Below are positions 8,637 through 18,407 of a DNA stretch of 64,000 bases, in pieces. The stretch comes from Rhizobium altiplani. Lineage in GTDB: Bacteria > Pseudomonadota > Alphaproteobacteria > Rhizobiales > Rhizobiaceae. The position numbers were made by a program, and so were the translations under genes. The notes under the pieces are model-generated. The model did not search any database. It saw only the letters and a list, made by a program, of their open reading frames with translations, and was not told the origin of the DNA. The stretch is taken from positions 1-64,000 of the forward strand of contig NZ_LNCD01000145.1 in the NCBI RefSeq assembly GCF_001542405.1, given 5' to 3'. Every line of letters starts with the position of its first letter. Position 1 is the first letter of the stretch.

Positions 8637-8668
8637 TTCCTGCCAGTAAGTTCCTACAGCTTGTCCCG

Positions 8669-8682
8669 GAATCGCGCGATTC
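8669..8682. promoter_or_regulatory. Perfect 14-bp palindrome upstream of rem
   Basis: GAATCGCGCGATTC is a perfect palindrome ending 47 bases before the rem start. Dyad symmetry suggests a dimeric regulator. In S. meliloti the LuxR-type pair VisN/VisR controls rem, so it is one candidate, but this site has not been matched to any known motif. Confidence 0.4.
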
Positions 8683-8729
8683 GTACCCATAGAGCATCGA
8701 GGTACCACAAGTGATTCGGAGGCGGACGA

Positions 8730-9401
8730 ATGATCGTAGTGGTTGATGAGCGTGAGCTCGTGAAAGATGGTTACACTTCACTTTTTGGGCGGGAAGGCAT
8801 TCCTTCCACAGGGTTTGATCCACGTGAATTCGGCGAATGGGTTCAGACGGCGGCGGACGCTGATGTCGCGGCCGTCGAGGCGTTCCTGATCGGGCAGGGG
8901 CAGCAGACTTTCGAGCTGCCGCGCGCGATCCGTGACCGTACCATGGCGCCGGTTATCGCAGTCAGCGATCAGCCGTCGCTGGAAAACACCCTTGCACTTT
9001 TTGATTGTGGCGTCGATGACGTCGTGCGCAAGCCTGTGCATCCCCGCGAGATCCTGGCTAGAGCCGCCGCCATTCGGCGCCGACTGAAAGCGATTTCCAG
9101 CCACACGGATATCGGTGCGATCCGCGTGTTCTCCGACGGCCGCGATCCGGAAATTCACGGTGAGGTTTTTGCGCTCCCCCGTCGCGAGCGTCGCATCCTT
9201 GAGTACTTGATTGCAAACCGCGGTCGTCGTGTCACCAAGACGCAAATCTTCAACGCGATCTACGGGATTTTCGACGACGAAGTCGAAGAAAACGTGGTTG
9301 AAAGCCATATTTCCAAGCTGCGCAAGAAGCTTCGGAAGAAGCTGGGCTTCGATCCGGTCGATTCGAAGCGCTTCCTTGGCTATTGCATTGACTGGAACTG
9401 A
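8730..9401 (+). CDS. rem: Rem, OmpR-type orphan transcriptional activator of motility
   Basis: 223 residues. The N-terminal receiver-like domain (1-110) keeps the acidic pair (VVVDERE) and the conserved Lys ([11 protein letters not shown]), but the phospho-acceptor strand reads [11 protein letters not shown], with Glu50 where Asp is expected. The C-terminal winged-helix domain (about 125-223) has the OmpR/PhoB signature [32 protein letters not shown] and [15 protein letters not shown]. In S. meliloti Rem sits between the VisNR regulators and the flagellar and chemotaxis genes and activates the latter during exponential growth. It lies in its own transcription unit with a long upstream region containing a TTAA-N7-TTAA site and a 14-bp palindrome. 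Confidence 0.93.
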   Translation: MIVVVDERELVKDGYTSLFGREGIPSTGFDPREFGEWVQTAADADVAAVEAFLIGQGQQTFELPRAIRDRTMAPVIAVSDQPSLENTLALFDCGVDDVVRKPVHPREILARAAAIRRRLKAISSHTDIGAIRVFSDGRDPEIHGEVFALPRRERRILEYLIANRGRRVTKTQIFNAIYGIFDDEVEENVVESHISKLRKKLRKKLGFDPVDSKRFLGYCIDWN

Positions 9402-9530
9402 TTTTTTCAGAACGGGCCGCGTTGCCTGAACCTGGTCGCTGCATTCTCGCGACATTGGTTCAACGCCAGACAGCCTCACGCAAGGCCCACCAAATACTCT
9501 CAAGCCTACTAAGGGAATCGAGGTTTTCAG

Positions 9531-10832
9531 ATGAGCATTTTTGGCAGCATGAAGACGGCCGTGTCCGGCATGAACGCCCAGGCAAACCGCCTTAGCACCG
9601 TCGCCGATAACATCGCGAACGCAAACACGACGGGCTACAAGTCCGTTTCGACCGCTTTCTCGTCGCTGGTCCTGCCATCGACCTCGGGTAACTATAATTC
9701 GGGCGGCGTCCAGACATCCGTTCGCCAGTCGGTTTCGGAACAGGGCGACATCTCCTACACGACATCAGGCTACGACCTGGCGATCTCGGGCGACGGCTTC
9801 TTCATCGTTCAGAGCCCGGACGGCGTTCCGGTTCTGACCCGCGCCGGCGATTTCACCAAAGACCCCGAAGGCAACCTGGTCAATTCCGCCGGCTTCAAGC
9901 TGATGGGTTATTCTTACGACGCTGGCGCGCCGGCCGTCGTCGTCAACGGTTTCTCGGGACTCGTGCCGATCAACGTCAACCAGTCCGGCTTGACGGCGAT
10001 CGCTTCGACGACCGGTACCTTTACCGGCAACTTGAACTCCAATGCCAACGTCGCAACTGGCAACCTTCCGTCTTCCAACACGGCGCCGATCACAGCTGAC
10101 ACGAAGCAGATGTCGATGGTTGGTTACGACAAGCTCGGCAACACGGTTCAGTACGATTTCTACTTCACCAAGACGGCCGTGACGACGCCCCCGCCGGCAG
10201 CTCCGGGTGTTGCGAGCACGTGGGAGGTTGCAGTCTTCCGTCATGACGATGCGGCAACAGGTGGAACCTCATCATTTCCGTACACTTCGACGCCCGGTCC
10301 GGCTCTCGTTGGCTCGACAAATTTGACGTTCGATGCCAACGGCAAGATGGTCAGCACTGGCGCCCTCACCATCGCCGATCCCGTCACCACCGGTTCGATC
10401 GCCATGGACCTCAGCGGTTTCACGCAGCTCGCCGCTGATTTTGCAGGTAGCGGCACGCCGAACGGCCAGGCCGCCAGCCCGGTCAAGGATGTCACGATCG
10501 ATAAGGACGGCACGGTATATGCCAAGTATGCGGATGGCACGTCGAAGCCGCTCTACCGCATTCCGCTAGCGACCGTCGCCAGCCCGGACAACATGACGCT
10601 GATGAGCGGCAACGTTTATAGCGCAAACGGCCAGTCCGGCGTGACGGTCACCGGCTTCCCGCAGACCAACGGTTTCGGGACGATCCAGGCGGGAGCACTT
10701 GAAAGCTCGAACGTCGACCTCGCCGGCGAACTGACCGAAATGATCGAGTCGCAGCGCAGCTACACTGCCAATTCCAAGGTGTTCCAGACGGGGTCCGACA
10801 TCATGGACGTCCTCGTCAACCTCAAGAGATAA
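9531..10832 (+). CDS. flgE: Flagellar hook protein FlgE
   Basis: 433 residues. The N-terminus (MKTAVSGMNAQANRLSTVADNIANANTTGYK) is the axial-protein motif; ISGDGFFIV and RAGDFTKDPEGNLVNSAGFKLMGY are hook/rod signatures. The C-terminus ends ESSNVDLAGELTEMIESQRSYTANSKVFQTGSDIMDVL, the terminal coiled-coil helix. FlgE builds the universal joint between rod and filament, and its final length is set by FliK. It is the first of a tightly spaced run that continues through flgK, flgL, flaF, flbT, flgD and fliQ. The preceding 129 bases hold no gene and may contain a Rem-dependent promoter. Confidence 0.95.
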   Translation: MSIFGSMKTAVSGMNAQANRLSTVADNIANANTTGYKSVSTAFSSLVLPSTSGNYNSGGVQTSVRQSVSEQGDISYTTSGYDLAISGDGFFIVQSPDGVPVLTRAGDFTKDPEGNLVNSAGFKLMGYSYDAGAPAVVVNGFSGLVPINVNQSGLTAIASTTGTFTGNLNSNANVATGNLPSSNTAPITADTKQMSMVGYDKLGNTVQYDFYFTKTAVTTPPPAAPGVASTWEVAVFRHDDAATGGTSSFPYTSTPGPALVGSTNLTFDANGKMVSTGALTIADPVTTGSIAMDLSGFTQLAADFAGSGTPNGQAASPVKDVTIDKDGTVYAKYADGTSKPLYRIPLATVASPDNMTLMSGNVYSANGQSGVTVTGFPQTNGFGTIQAGALESSNVDLAGELTEMIESQRSYTANSKVFQTGSDIMDVLVNLKR

Positions 10833-10850
10833 GTAGGGTTCGGATAAGCC

Positions 10851-12317
10851 ATGTCGCTCACTTCCGCACTGAATACCGCGCAGAGCATATTCAGCAACAC
10901 CGGCACTCAAAGCAGTGTGGTGTCGAACAATATCTCGAACTCCAGCAACAGCGACTACGTGCGCCGGCAGGCGATGATCACCACGTCGCTGAATGGAGCG
11001 CAGGTTGTGAAGATCAGCCGCGCGCAAGAAGACGCGCTAATGCGTCAGTGGCTGAAGGCGAGTGCGCAAGACAGTGGCCAGCAGACGCTGCTTGGTGGTC
11101 TGACCGACCTGAAATCGATCATGGGCGGCAACGACTACGAGACGTCGCCGGCCAACTACCTGGCGACGTTCCGCGAAAAGCTGCAGGCTTTCCGCACATC
11201 GCCAAGCAGCACCATTGCCGCGCAAAGCGCGGTCACGGCTGCGCAGGACGTCGCCAATTCGCTGAACAACGCGACGAAATCCGTGCAGGCGGTACGCCTG
11301 GGCGCGGACAAGGAAATTGCAACGCAGGTTTCGACGCTCAATACGCTGCTCGCGCAGTTCAAGACGGCGAACGATGCCGTCAAGAGCGAAACGGCAACCG
11401 GTGGTAACCCTGCCGATGCGCTGGACGAACGCGACAAGCTGCTGAAGCAGATTTCTTCGATTGTCGGTGTCAACGCCGTCGACCGTCAAAACGGCGACAT
11501 GGCGCTCTATACGACGGACGGAACCGTCGTGTTCGACACCATTCCGCGAACGGTTACTTTCGTCGCGCAGGACACTTACACCGCCCAGACAAAGGGCAAC
11601 GGCGTCTACATCGACGGCGTGCTGCTCGGCAGTGGCAAAGGGTCGACAACGACGGCGCAGGGAAGCCTGCAGTCACTGCTACAAGTGCGCGATGACATCG
11701 CAACGACGTTCCAGTCGCAGCTCGATGAGATCGCAAAGTCTCTCGTGACGATGTTCTCGGAGACCGGCGGCACTCCCACTACGACACAGCCAGGTCTTTT
11801 CGTCTGGAAGACGGCGACCGGAGCAACTGGCGGCACACCGACGACCACAGGCGTGATCGATGGCATCGCGGGTACGATTGCGGTGAATGCCGCCGTCATC
11901 ACCAACCAGGGCGGCGACCCGATGAAATTGCGTGACGGCACGATCACCGGCCTCACGAATCTCAATCCGACGGGCAGCAGCGGTTTCTCCGACAATCTCG
12001 ATGCGCTCTACTCGGCGATGGGCGCGGCCCAGACCTTCTCGTCGACCGCCGGCATCTCGTCCAACGTGAACATCATGGACTACGCCTCCAATTCGATCGG
12101 ATGGCTCGAGCAGTATCGAAGCGATGCGACGACTGCGTCCGAGAATACGGCGGCGGCGCTCTCGCGTTCGACGGAAGCTTACTCCAACGAGACCGGCGTC
12201 AATCTCGACGAAGAACTGACCCTGCTCCTCGACATCGAGCAGTCCTACAAGGCGGCCACCAAGATCCTAAACGCTGTCGATGAAATGTTGAAGTCATTGC
12301 TAGACATAGCGAGTTAA
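10851..12317 (+). CDS. flgK: Flagellar hook-associated protein 1 FlgK
   Basis: 488 residues. It starts SLTSALNTAQSIFSNTGTQSSVVSNNISNSSNSDYVRR, a variant of the axial-protein N-terminal motif with Ser/Asn enrichment typical of rhizobial FlgK. It ends TGVNLDEELTLLLDIEQSYKAATKILNAVDEMLKSLL, the conserved FlgK C-terminal helix. FlgK forms the first hook-filament junction ring. It starts 18 bases after flgE and ends 3 bases before flgL. Confidence 0.93.
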   Translation: MSLTSALNTAQSIFSNTGTQSSVVSNNISNSSNSDYVRRQAMITTSLNGAQVVKISRAQEDALMRQWLKASAQDSGQQTLLGGLTDLKSIMGGNDYETSPANYLATFREKLQAFRTSPSSTIAAQSAVTAAQDVANSLNNATKSVQAVRLGADKEIATQVSTLNTLLAQFKTANDAVKSETATGGNPADALDERDKLLKQISSIVGVNAVDRQNGDMALYTTDGTVVFDTIPRTVTFVAQDTYTAQTKGNGVYIDGVLLGSGKGSTTTAQGSLQSLLQVRDDIATTFQSQLDEIAKSLVTMFSETGGTPTTTQPGLFVWKTATGATGGTPTTTGVIDGIAGTIAVNAAVITNQGGDPMKLRDGTITGLTNLNPTGSSGFSDNLDALYSAMGAAQTFSSTAGISSNVNIMDYASNSIGWLEQYRSDATTASENTAAALSRSTEAYSNETGVNLDEELTLLLDIEQSYKAATKILNAVDEMLKSLLDIAS

Positions 12318-12320
12318 GCC

Positions 12321-13442
12321 ATGAAAAGTTCATTTATTTCTAGTTCGGCCATTCAGAACGCAATGCGATTGACGATCCGCCAGTCGCAGAAGCAATTGGT
12401 AACCGCGTCTCTCGAGGCGACGACGGGCGTTTACGCCGACATCGGCGCCTCCCTGGGCTCTGGTGCAGCCAAGAGCGTGAATTTCACAGCTGAGGTCAGC
12501 CGCATCAAGGCCCTCAAGGGCAGCAATTCCATCGTATCGGCGCGTCTCGAAGCTTCGCAGCTCGGCCTCAACAGTATGAAGACGGCCGGCGACGCACTGG
12601 TCTCCAAGCTGACCGCGCTTCAGGGAAGCCAGGACAAGACCAGCATCGCGGTGGCCATGCAATCTGCCGGCGACGCGCTTTCGCAGCTGATGGACACGGG
12701 CAATTCGATGCTCAACGGCGAGTACCTGTTCTCGGGTATCAACACCGATGTGCAGCCGCTCACCAACCAACAGAATGCCGCAACGACCGCCATTCAGACG
12801 AACCTCGAAGCCTACGCGAGCGGCCTGGGCAAGCCGGTAAGCTCTTTGACCGGCGCCGAGATGGGCACCTTCATCACGAACTTCGTTGAGCCGATGTTCT
12901 CCCAGGACACGTTCAACGGCACCTCCACACCGGTTGCATTCCCGCCGCCCGGCGCACCGACCCCGGTTGCACCCGCGGCCTACGTCACGCCGCCGGCCTG
13001 GAGCGATTGGTCGGCTGCTTCGAACCAGAACATGACGAGCCGCATCAGCAACTCTGAAGTCGTCACGTCGTCGACCAATTCCAACTCGGACGGCATGCGC
13101 TACTTCGCGCTGGCTTCGATCACAGTGTCGGCGCTGGCCAGCCAAAATCTGGGCGCCGACGCACTGAGCAAGGTCACCTCCACGGCGATCGGCTATGCCG
13201 CGCAGGCCACGACCGGCATCGTGACCCAGGCGAGCCAACTCGGCCTTTCGCAGGAGCGCGTCGAGAAGGCCAATGACGCTCTCGATGCACAGTCGAGCAT
13301 TCTTCAGAACAAGCTCGTCGATCTTCAGGGCGTGGATACGTCGGAAGCGTCGACGCTGGTCAATACCCTCCAGACTCAGCTGGAGACCGCCTACACCATC
13401 GTATCGAAAATCCAGCAGTTGAGTCTCGTGAATTACCTTTGA
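12321..13442 (+). CDS. flgL: Flagellar hook-associated protein 3 FlgL
   Basis: 373 residues of the flagellin-like FlgL family. The N-terminal D0/D1-like helices (AIQNAMRLTIRQSQKQLVTASLEATTGVY) and the C-terminal ASTLVNTLQTQLETAYTIVSKIQQLSLVNYL match the family pattern. The central region holds an insert rich in Pro/Ala (about residues 205-235). FlgL forms the second junction ring onto which flagellin polymerises. It is translationally close to flgK (3-base gap), and flaF follows 36 bases later. Confidence 0.92.
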   Translation: MKSSFISSSAIQNAMRLTIRQSQKQLVTASLEATTGVYADIGASLGSGAAKSVNFTAEVSRIKALKGSNSIVSARLEASQLGLNSMKTAGDALVSKLTALQGSQDKTSIAVAMQSAGDALSQLMDTGNSMLNGEYLFSGINTDVQPLTNQQNAATTAIQTNLEAYASGLGKPVSSLTGAEMGTFITNFVEPMFSQDTFNGTSTPVAFPPPGAPTPVAPAAYVTPPAWSDWSAASNQNMTSRISNSEVVTSSTNSNSDGMRYFALASITVSALASQNLGADALSKVTSTAIGYAAQATTGIVTQASQLGLSQERVEKANDALDAQSSILQNKLVDLQGVDTSEASTLVNTLQTQLETAYTIVSKIQQLSLVNYL

Positions 13443-13478
13443 TGATCAAAGGTACGAAAGACAAAGAAGGATGCATGA

Positions 13479-13826
13479 ATGTATCAGTTCTCTTACTCCG
13501 AGATCATGGAGGACTCGGTGGCCGATGCGAAGGAGCGGGAGCGTCAAGTTCTCGACCGGTCCATAGAGCTGCTGTCGATTGCGCGAGACAAAGAGAAATA
13601 CAGCCGGGAAGCCATTGATGCATTGTTCTACACCCGGCGCGTTTGGGTAAGTTTTATCGAGGATCTCAAGCATCCGGACAACCAGCTTGAAATCCAATTG
13701 CGGGCCAACCTCATCTCCATCGCGATCTGGATCTTGAAGGAGTGCGATCGGATCAGGCGCCGGCAATCGACAAACTACCAAGGCATTATCGACGTTACCA
13801 CCATCATCAGGGATGGACTAAAATGA
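13479..13826 (+). CDS. flaF: Flagellin synthesis regulator FlaF
   Basis: 115 residues, all helical, starting [21 protein letters not shown] and containing [36 protein letters not shown], the core of the FlaF family. In Caulobacter, FlaF and FlbT act as a pair after transcription: FlaF is needed for flagellin synthesis or secretion, FlbT represses flagellin mRNA translation. The stop overlaps the flbT start (ATGA, 13823-13826). Confidence 0.92.
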   Translation: MYQFSYSEIMEDSVADAKERERQVLDRSIELLSIARDKEKYSREAIDALFYTRRVWVSFIEDLKHPDNQLEIQLRANLISIAIWILKECDRIRRRQSTNYQGIIDVTTIIRDGLK

Positions 13827-14272
13827 AAAGCACACTTCGTATCTCGCTAAAAGCCGGGGAAAAGATCTTCATCAACGGTGCGGTCCTGCGCGTCGATCGC
13901 AAGGTCGCGCTGGAATTCCTGAATGATGTAACATTCCTTCTCGAAAACCACGTCCTCCAGCCGGAAGACGCCACGACGCCGCTGCGCCAGCTCTATTTCA
14001 TCGCGCAGATGATCCTCATCAATCCGGAAGGCAAGGATCAGTCGACCGCGATGTTCCGCAAGTCGATCACGATGCTGCTGACCTGCTTCAAGAACGAGGA
14101 AGTCCTCGCCGAACTGAAGCGCGTTGACGGTCTCGTTTCGACCGGCCGCGCCTTCGACGCCCTGAAGGCGATCCGCGGTCTCTATCCGATCGAGGATAGC
14201 ATTCTCAACAACCAAGAAATGCACCCGACGATGGTCGAGCAGATTCGCAAGGAGATCGCACCATGGCGGTAG
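13823..14272 (+). CDS. flbT: Flagellar biosynthesis repressor FlbT
   Basis: 149 residues. The ATG at 13823 overlaps the flaF stop and gives the usual FlbT N-terminus [28 protein letters not shown]; an in-frame start at 13742 inside flaF is rejected. Other conserved parts are [18 protein letters not shown] and [16 protein letters not shown]. FlbT binds the 5' leader of flagellin mRNA in Caulobacter and promotes its decay when hook assembly is incomplete. Its last 10 bases overlap flgD. Confidence 0.93.
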   Translation: MKSTLRISLKAGEKIFINGAVLRVDRKVALEFLNDVTFLLENHVLQPEDATTPLRQLYFIAQMILINPEGKDQSTAMFRKSITMLLTCFKNEEVLAELKRVDGLVSTGRAFDALKAIRGLYPIEDSILNNQEMHPTMVEQIRKEIAPWR

Positions 14273-14703
14273 ACGGCGTCTCAAACGTCAATAGTTCTTC
14301 GTCGTCGAGCACCTCGAGCGCGCAACAGAAGGCGACGCTCAACTACGACAACTTCCTGCAGCTCCTCATCGCGCAGATGAAAAACCAGGATCCGACGGAT
14401 CCGGTGGACGCGAGCGAACAGATGTCGCAGCTGGCGAGCTTCTCGCAGGTCGAGCAGACGATCCAGACGAACAGCAAGCTGGACACGCTGCTGGCGAGCT
14501 CCAGCCTGACGCAGGCTGGCAGCTACATCGGCAAGTACATGACCAGCGCTGACGGCAGCGTGAAGGGCACGGTTGCGTCGGTGAAGGTTTATTCCGACGG
14601 CATCATTGCGACGACGACGGATGGCGGTAGTATTCTCGTTCAGGCGGGAATCACCCTGGCCGACAAGGCTCCGACGACGACCGACACATCGTCTTCGAGC
14701 TAG
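14263..14703 (+). CDS. flgD: Flagellar hook capping/assembly scaffold protein FlgD
   Basis: 146 residues, shorter than enteric FlgD (about 230). The conserved N-terminal motif is intact: [44 protein letters not shown]. After that only a compact beta segment ([27 protein letters not shown]) and a Ser/Thr tail remain, so the enteric Fn3/tudor-like second half is reduced. FlgD caps the growing hook. The start overlaps the end of flbT by 10 bases. Confidence 0.92.
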   Translation: MAVDGVSNVNSSSSSSTSSAQQKATLNYDNFLQLLIAQMKNQDPTDPVDASEQMSQLASFSQVEQTIQTNSKLDTLLASSSLTQAGSYIGKYMTSADGSVKGTVASVKVYSDGIIATTTDGGSILVQAGITLADKAPTTTDTSSSS

Positions 14704-14766
14704 TTGAAATGACAAGGCGGTTCGGCCACACCGGACGGACCGCAAGGCGATATGAGGTTGCCTGCA

Positions 14767-15033
14767 ATGAATGAAGCTGATGCACTTGACCTATTCCAGG
14801 CAGCGATCTGGACCGTTCTTGTTTCCGCCGGCCCGGCGGTCGCAGCGGCCATGATCGTCGGTCTGATCATCGCGCTGTTCCAGGCGCTGACCCAGGTTCA
14901 AGAAGCGACACTCACCTTCGTTCCGAAGATCGTGGCCGTCCTCGTCACCATCGGCATCTCGGCTCCGTTCGTCGGATCGCAGATTTCGATTTTCACCAAT
15001 CTGGTGTTTTCGCGCATTCAGTCAGGTTTCTGA
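14767..15033 (+). CDS. fliQ: Flagellar export gate protein FliQ
   Basis: 88 residues with two membrane helices (about 13-40 and 52-78), containing ALTQVQEATLTFVPKIVAV, the family signature. The ATG at 14767 (MNEADALDLFQAA) is preferred over the in-frame ATG at 14752, which adds five residues. FliQ forms part of the FliPQR helical export gate; FliR is encoded further on, and FliP is outside this window. Confidence 0.92.
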   Translation: MNEADALDLFQAAIWTVLVSAGPAVAAAMIVGLIIALFQALTQVQEATLTFVPKIVAVLVTIGISAPFVGSQISIFTNLVFSRIQSGF

Positions 15034-15121
15034 GCCACTTTCGCGCAAGCTTCGCCATTTAAGTCTCGTTCCGAATTGGTGGGCATCATGCCCGCACCTC
15101 TCATGAAGAGACGGAATCGAA

Positions 15122-17209
15122 ATGGCGCAACCTCCTGCACTCCCCCTCCCGAAAGCCGGACTTAGCGTACGTGATATCGGTTTTGCCATGGGCATCATCG
15201 TTATTATCTGCGTGCTTTTCCTGCCGATCCCGCCGTTCTTGATCGATATGGGACTGGCCTTCTCGATCGCCTTCTCGGTGCTGATCCTGATGGTGGCGCT
15301 GTGGATCCAGAAGCCGCTCGATTTCTCGTCCTTCCCGACCATTCTTCTGATCGCGACCATGACGCGATTGGCGCTGAACATCGCGACGACGCGCGTCATC
15401 CTATCGCATGGCAACGAGGGTCATGATGCCGCCGGCGGTGTCATCGCGGGCTTTGCCAGCCTTGTCATGTCCGGCGACTTCGTGATCGGTCTGATCGTCT
15501 TTTTGATCCTGATCACCATCAACTTCATCGTTATCACCAAGGGTGCTACGCGTATCGCGGAAGTCGGCGCGCGCTTCACCCTCGATGCGATCCCCGGCAA
15601 GCAGATGTCGATCGACGCCGACCTTTCGGCCGGCATCATCGACGAGAAGGAAGCACAGCGCCGCCGCAAGGAGCTGGAAGAGGAAAGCTCCTTCTTCGGC
15701 GCCATGGACGGTGCGTCCAAGTTCGTTCGCGGCGACGCGATTGCCGGCTTGCTGATCACTTGCATCAACGTCTTCGGCGGCATCATCATCGGTTACTTCC
15801 GCCATGGAATGCCGATCTCCGAAGCCGCCGACGTCTTCGTCAAGCTCTCGGTTGGTGACGGTCTCGTTTCGCAGATGCCGGCCCTCATCGTTTCTCTCGC
15901 AGCCGGCCTTCTCGTGTCGCGCGGCGGCACCGTCGGTTCCACCGAACAGGCAGTCGTCAACCAGCTCAGCGGTTATCCGCGGGCGCTTTCTGTTTCGGCG
16001 GTTCTGATGGCGATCCTCGGCCTGATGCCGGGTCTGCCATTTGTGCCCTTCATGTTCCTGTCCGGTCTGCTAGCCTTTGGTGCCTGGTTCATTCCCCGCC
16101 AGGTCGAGGCGGAGAACAAGGCTCGTCGCGAGCTGGAAGAAAAGAAGGTCGTCCAGAACAAGGAACTCGAAAAGGATTCCGTCAAGTCGGTGCTGCGCAC
16201 ATCGGAAATCGAGCTCGCGCTCGGCAAGATGGTGTCGACACGCCTGCTCGGCGCTCACCAGGAGCTTGCCTTCCGCGTCGGCAAGATGCGCAAGAAGTTC
16301 GCAACGCAGTACGGTTTCGTTGTTCCGGAGATCAAGGTCACGGACGATATCGGGATTGCCGAGAAGTCCTATCAGATCCGAATTCACGGCACGACGGTCG
16401 CGTCCAACATGCTGCGCGTTGGCGAAGTTCTTGTTGTCACCGGCTCCGGCCGCAAGCCAAGCATTCCGGGCGACGAGATTCGCGAACCAGCCTTCGGCAT
16501 GCCGGCGGTTTCCATACTCGAAGCATTCGCCGACGATCTGAAGCGCGAGGGTTTCCAGCCGATCGACAACGTTTCTGTCGTCCTGACGCATATGAGCGAA
16601 GTCATCCGCAACAATCTGCCGGCGCTCCTGTCGTACAAGGATGTGAAGGTCCTGATCGACAGGCTCGATCCGGAATACAAGAAGCTGGCGGACGAGATCT
16701 GCTCGTCGCACATGTCCTATTCCGGCCTGCAGGCCGTGCTGAAATTGCTCCTCGCCGAGCGTGTGTCGATCCGCAACCTGCACCTCATCCTGGAAGCCGT
16801 CGCCGAACTCGCGCCGCATGTCCGCAAGACCGAGCAGATTGTCGAGCATGTGCGTGTTCGCATGGCGCAGCAGCTTTGCGGCGATCTCGCGGACAACGGC
16901 GTGCTTCGCGTGCTGCGACTCGGCAGCAAGTGGGATCTCGCCTTCCATCAGGCGCTGAAGCGCGACAACAAGGGCGAGATCATCGAGTTCGACATCGACC
17001 CGCGCATGCTCGAAGAGTTCAGCGAGCAGGCGACGAAAGTTATCCGTGAATTCATGGATCGCGGCCTGCCGTTCGCCCTTGTCACCTCGCCGGAAACACG
17101 CTCCTATGTGCGCATGATCATCGAACGATTGTTCGCAACGCTCCCGGTCCTGTCGCATGTCGAGCTGGCCAAGGGCATCGAGATAAAGATTCTGGGCTCC
17201 ATTTCATGA
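15122..17209 (+). CDS. flhA: Flagellar export apparatus protein FlhA
   Basis: 695 residues. The N-terminal half is a multi-spanning membrane domain with the FHIPEP-family signature around [14 protein letters not shown] and [10 protein letters not shown]-like [11 protein letters not shown]; the charged loop [27 protein letters not shown] is the highly conserved FlhA motif. The C-terminal cytoplasmic domain (about 350-695) forms the nonameric ring that receives export substrates. It follows fliQ after 88 bases, and its stop overlaps the fliR start (ATGA, 17206-17209). Confidence 0.96.
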   Translation: MAQPPALPLPKAGLSVRDIGFAMGIIVIICVLFLPIPPFLIDMGLAFSIAFSVLILMVALWIQKPLDFSSFPTILLIATMTRLALNIATTRVILSHGNEGHDAAGGVIAGFASLVMSGDFVIGLIVFLILITINFIVITKGATRIAEVGARFTLDAIPGKQMSIDADLSAGIIDEKEAQRRRKELEEESSFFGAMDGASKFVRGDAIAGLLITCINVFGGIIIGYFRHGMPISEAADVFVKLSVGDGLVSQMPALIVSLAAGLLVSRGGTVGSTEQAVVNQLSGYPRALSVSAVLMAILGLMPGLPFVPFMFLSGLLAFGAWFIPRQVEAENKARRELEEKKVVQNKELEKDSVKSVLRTSEIELALGKMVSTRLLGAHQELAFRVGKMRKKFATQYGFVVPEIKVTDDIGIAEKSYQIRIHGTTVASNMLRVGEVLVVTGSGRKPSIPGDEIREPAFGMPAVSILEAFADDLKREGFQPIDNVSVVLTHMSEVIRNNLPALLSYKDVKVLIDRLDPEYKKLADEICSSHMSYSGLQAVLKLLLAERVSIRNLHLILEAVAELAPHVRKTEQIVEHVRVRMAQQLCGDLADNGVLRVLRLGSKWDLAFHQALKRDNKGEIIEFDIDPRMLEEFSEQATKVIREFMDRGLPFALVTSPETRSYVRMIIERLFATLPVLSHVELAKGIEIKILGSIS

Positions 17210-17958
17210 TAACAGACCCGCAAGGGACCGTCCTGGCGCTGTTCCTGATCTTCTGCAGGATCGGCGGCTGTGTTCTCGTGATGCCCGGCTTTTCGTCTGC
17301 CCGTGTCGCACCGCACTTGCGGGTTTTCATTGCAGCTGCCTTATCCCTTGCAATCCTTCCAGTGCTCTGGGAAACGGTCTATCCGATCGTCCACACCTCG
17401 AACGCCACCTATATCGGCTACATTTTCAGCGAGTCGCTGGTTGGCGTCATGTACGGCATGCTTGCTCGGCTTTACACGCTCGGCCTGCAGTTCGCAGCCA
17501 GCGTGATTGCGATGATGGTCGGCTACACTCAACCGAGCGCGGGCGATATCTTCGAAGATTCCCCGGAAAGCAGCCTTTCAGGGTTCATCACCTTTGCCGG
17601 CATGATGATCCTGTTCATGATGGACTTTCATCACGTCGTCTTCAGGGCATTGGTCGATTCCTACACGTCGATGCCCTTCGGAGGCATCCTGCAGATGCGC
17701 AGCACGCTGATCTCGTTCACGGACACGCTGTCATCGACATTCATGATCATGCTGCGGCTCTCAAGCCCCTTCCTGATCTACGGCCTGATGTTCAACATCG
17801 CGATCGGCTTCATCAACAAGCTGGCGCCGCAGATTCCGGTGTATTTCATTTCGACGCCCTATCTGCTTCTCGGCGGCCTGTTCCTGTTCTATTTCTCAGT
17901 GGCGGCGCTGGTTAGCCAGTTCGGCCAATCCTTCGCCAGCGTGTTCATCGGCAGGTAG
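17206..17958 (+). CDS. fliR: Flagellar export gate protein FliR
   Basis: 250 residues with about six membrane helices. Conserved parts are [26 protein letters not shown] near the N-terminus, GEVIGL-like [15 protein letters not shown], and [24 protein letters not shown]. FliR joins FliP and FliQ in the export gate. It is translationally coupled to flhA and followed 4 bases later by the FliJ-like gene. Confidence 0.94.
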   Translation: MITDPQGTVLALFLIFCRIGGCVLVMPGFSSARVAPHLRVFIAAALSLAILPVLWETVYPIVHTSNATYIGYIFSESLVGVMYGMLARLYTLGLQFAASVIAMMVGYTQPSAGDIFEDSPESSLSGFITFAGMMILFMMDFHHVVFRALVDSYTSMPFGGILQMRSTLISFTDTLSSTFMIMLRLSSPFLIYGLMFNIAIGFINKLAPQIPVYFISTPYLLLGGLFLFYFSVAALVSQFGQSFASVFIGR

Positions 17959-17962
17959 CGAC

Positions 17963-18376
17963 ATGGTGGACAAGACGCGCTCACAGAAACTGAAACGCCT
18001 CGTGGCGGTTCAACGTCATCTGGAGCAGATGGCTGAATTCGACCTTGCCGAAACGAGCCGTCAGCGGTCGGAAGTCAACGAGCAAATGGACAGCGTCATC
18101 CTGGCGCTCGGCTCCATGGACCCGGTCCATCATGCCTTCTCGCAAAGCTATGCGGATCGCTTCAACCGATTGGGGATCAAGGACAAGCAGCTGATCGGCA
18201 TGCAGCAGATTCACGAAATGCGCGTTGTTCAGGAACGCGCCAAGGGCGATCGCCTGGAAGACGGCATGCGTGAGGCGCTCGAGGCCGAGCGCCGCGAAGC
18301 CGCCGACAACGCAGTCTATGATCTCATCGATCAAAAATTCGGTACGCCAGCCTCCAGCAAGCTTCAAAAATCATAA
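17963..18376 (+). CDS. Coiled-coil flagellar protein, FliJ-like (putative)
   Basis: 137 residues, almost entirely charged helix with no membrane segment or signal peptide. The N-terminal stretch KLKRLVAVQRHLEQMAEFDLAETSRQRSEV resembles the opening helix of FliJ, the export-ATPase stalk protein, and the size fits (FliJ is about 140-150 residues). It lies between export gate gene fliR and the FlgJ-like gene, so a role in export is likely. Rhizobia usually lack an annotated FliJ. The match is by shape and place only. Confidence 0.6.
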   Translation: MVDKTRSQKLKRLVAVQRHLEQMAEFDLAETSRQRSEVNEQMDSVILALGSMDPVHHAFSQSYADRFNRLGIKDKQLIGMQQIHEMRVVQERAKGDRLEDGMREALEAERREAADNAVYDLIDQKFGTPASSKLQKS

Positions 18377-18407
18377 TCGTCACAATCTTAATCAAGAGGA
18401 TTGTGAC

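Noticed and set aside
18225-18407. Longer FlgJ-like protein starting at 18225
   Set aside because: Would overlap the FliJ-like gene by about 150 bases and the added residues are low-complexity Arg/Ser/Thr; the TTG at 18408 has an AAGAGGA site.
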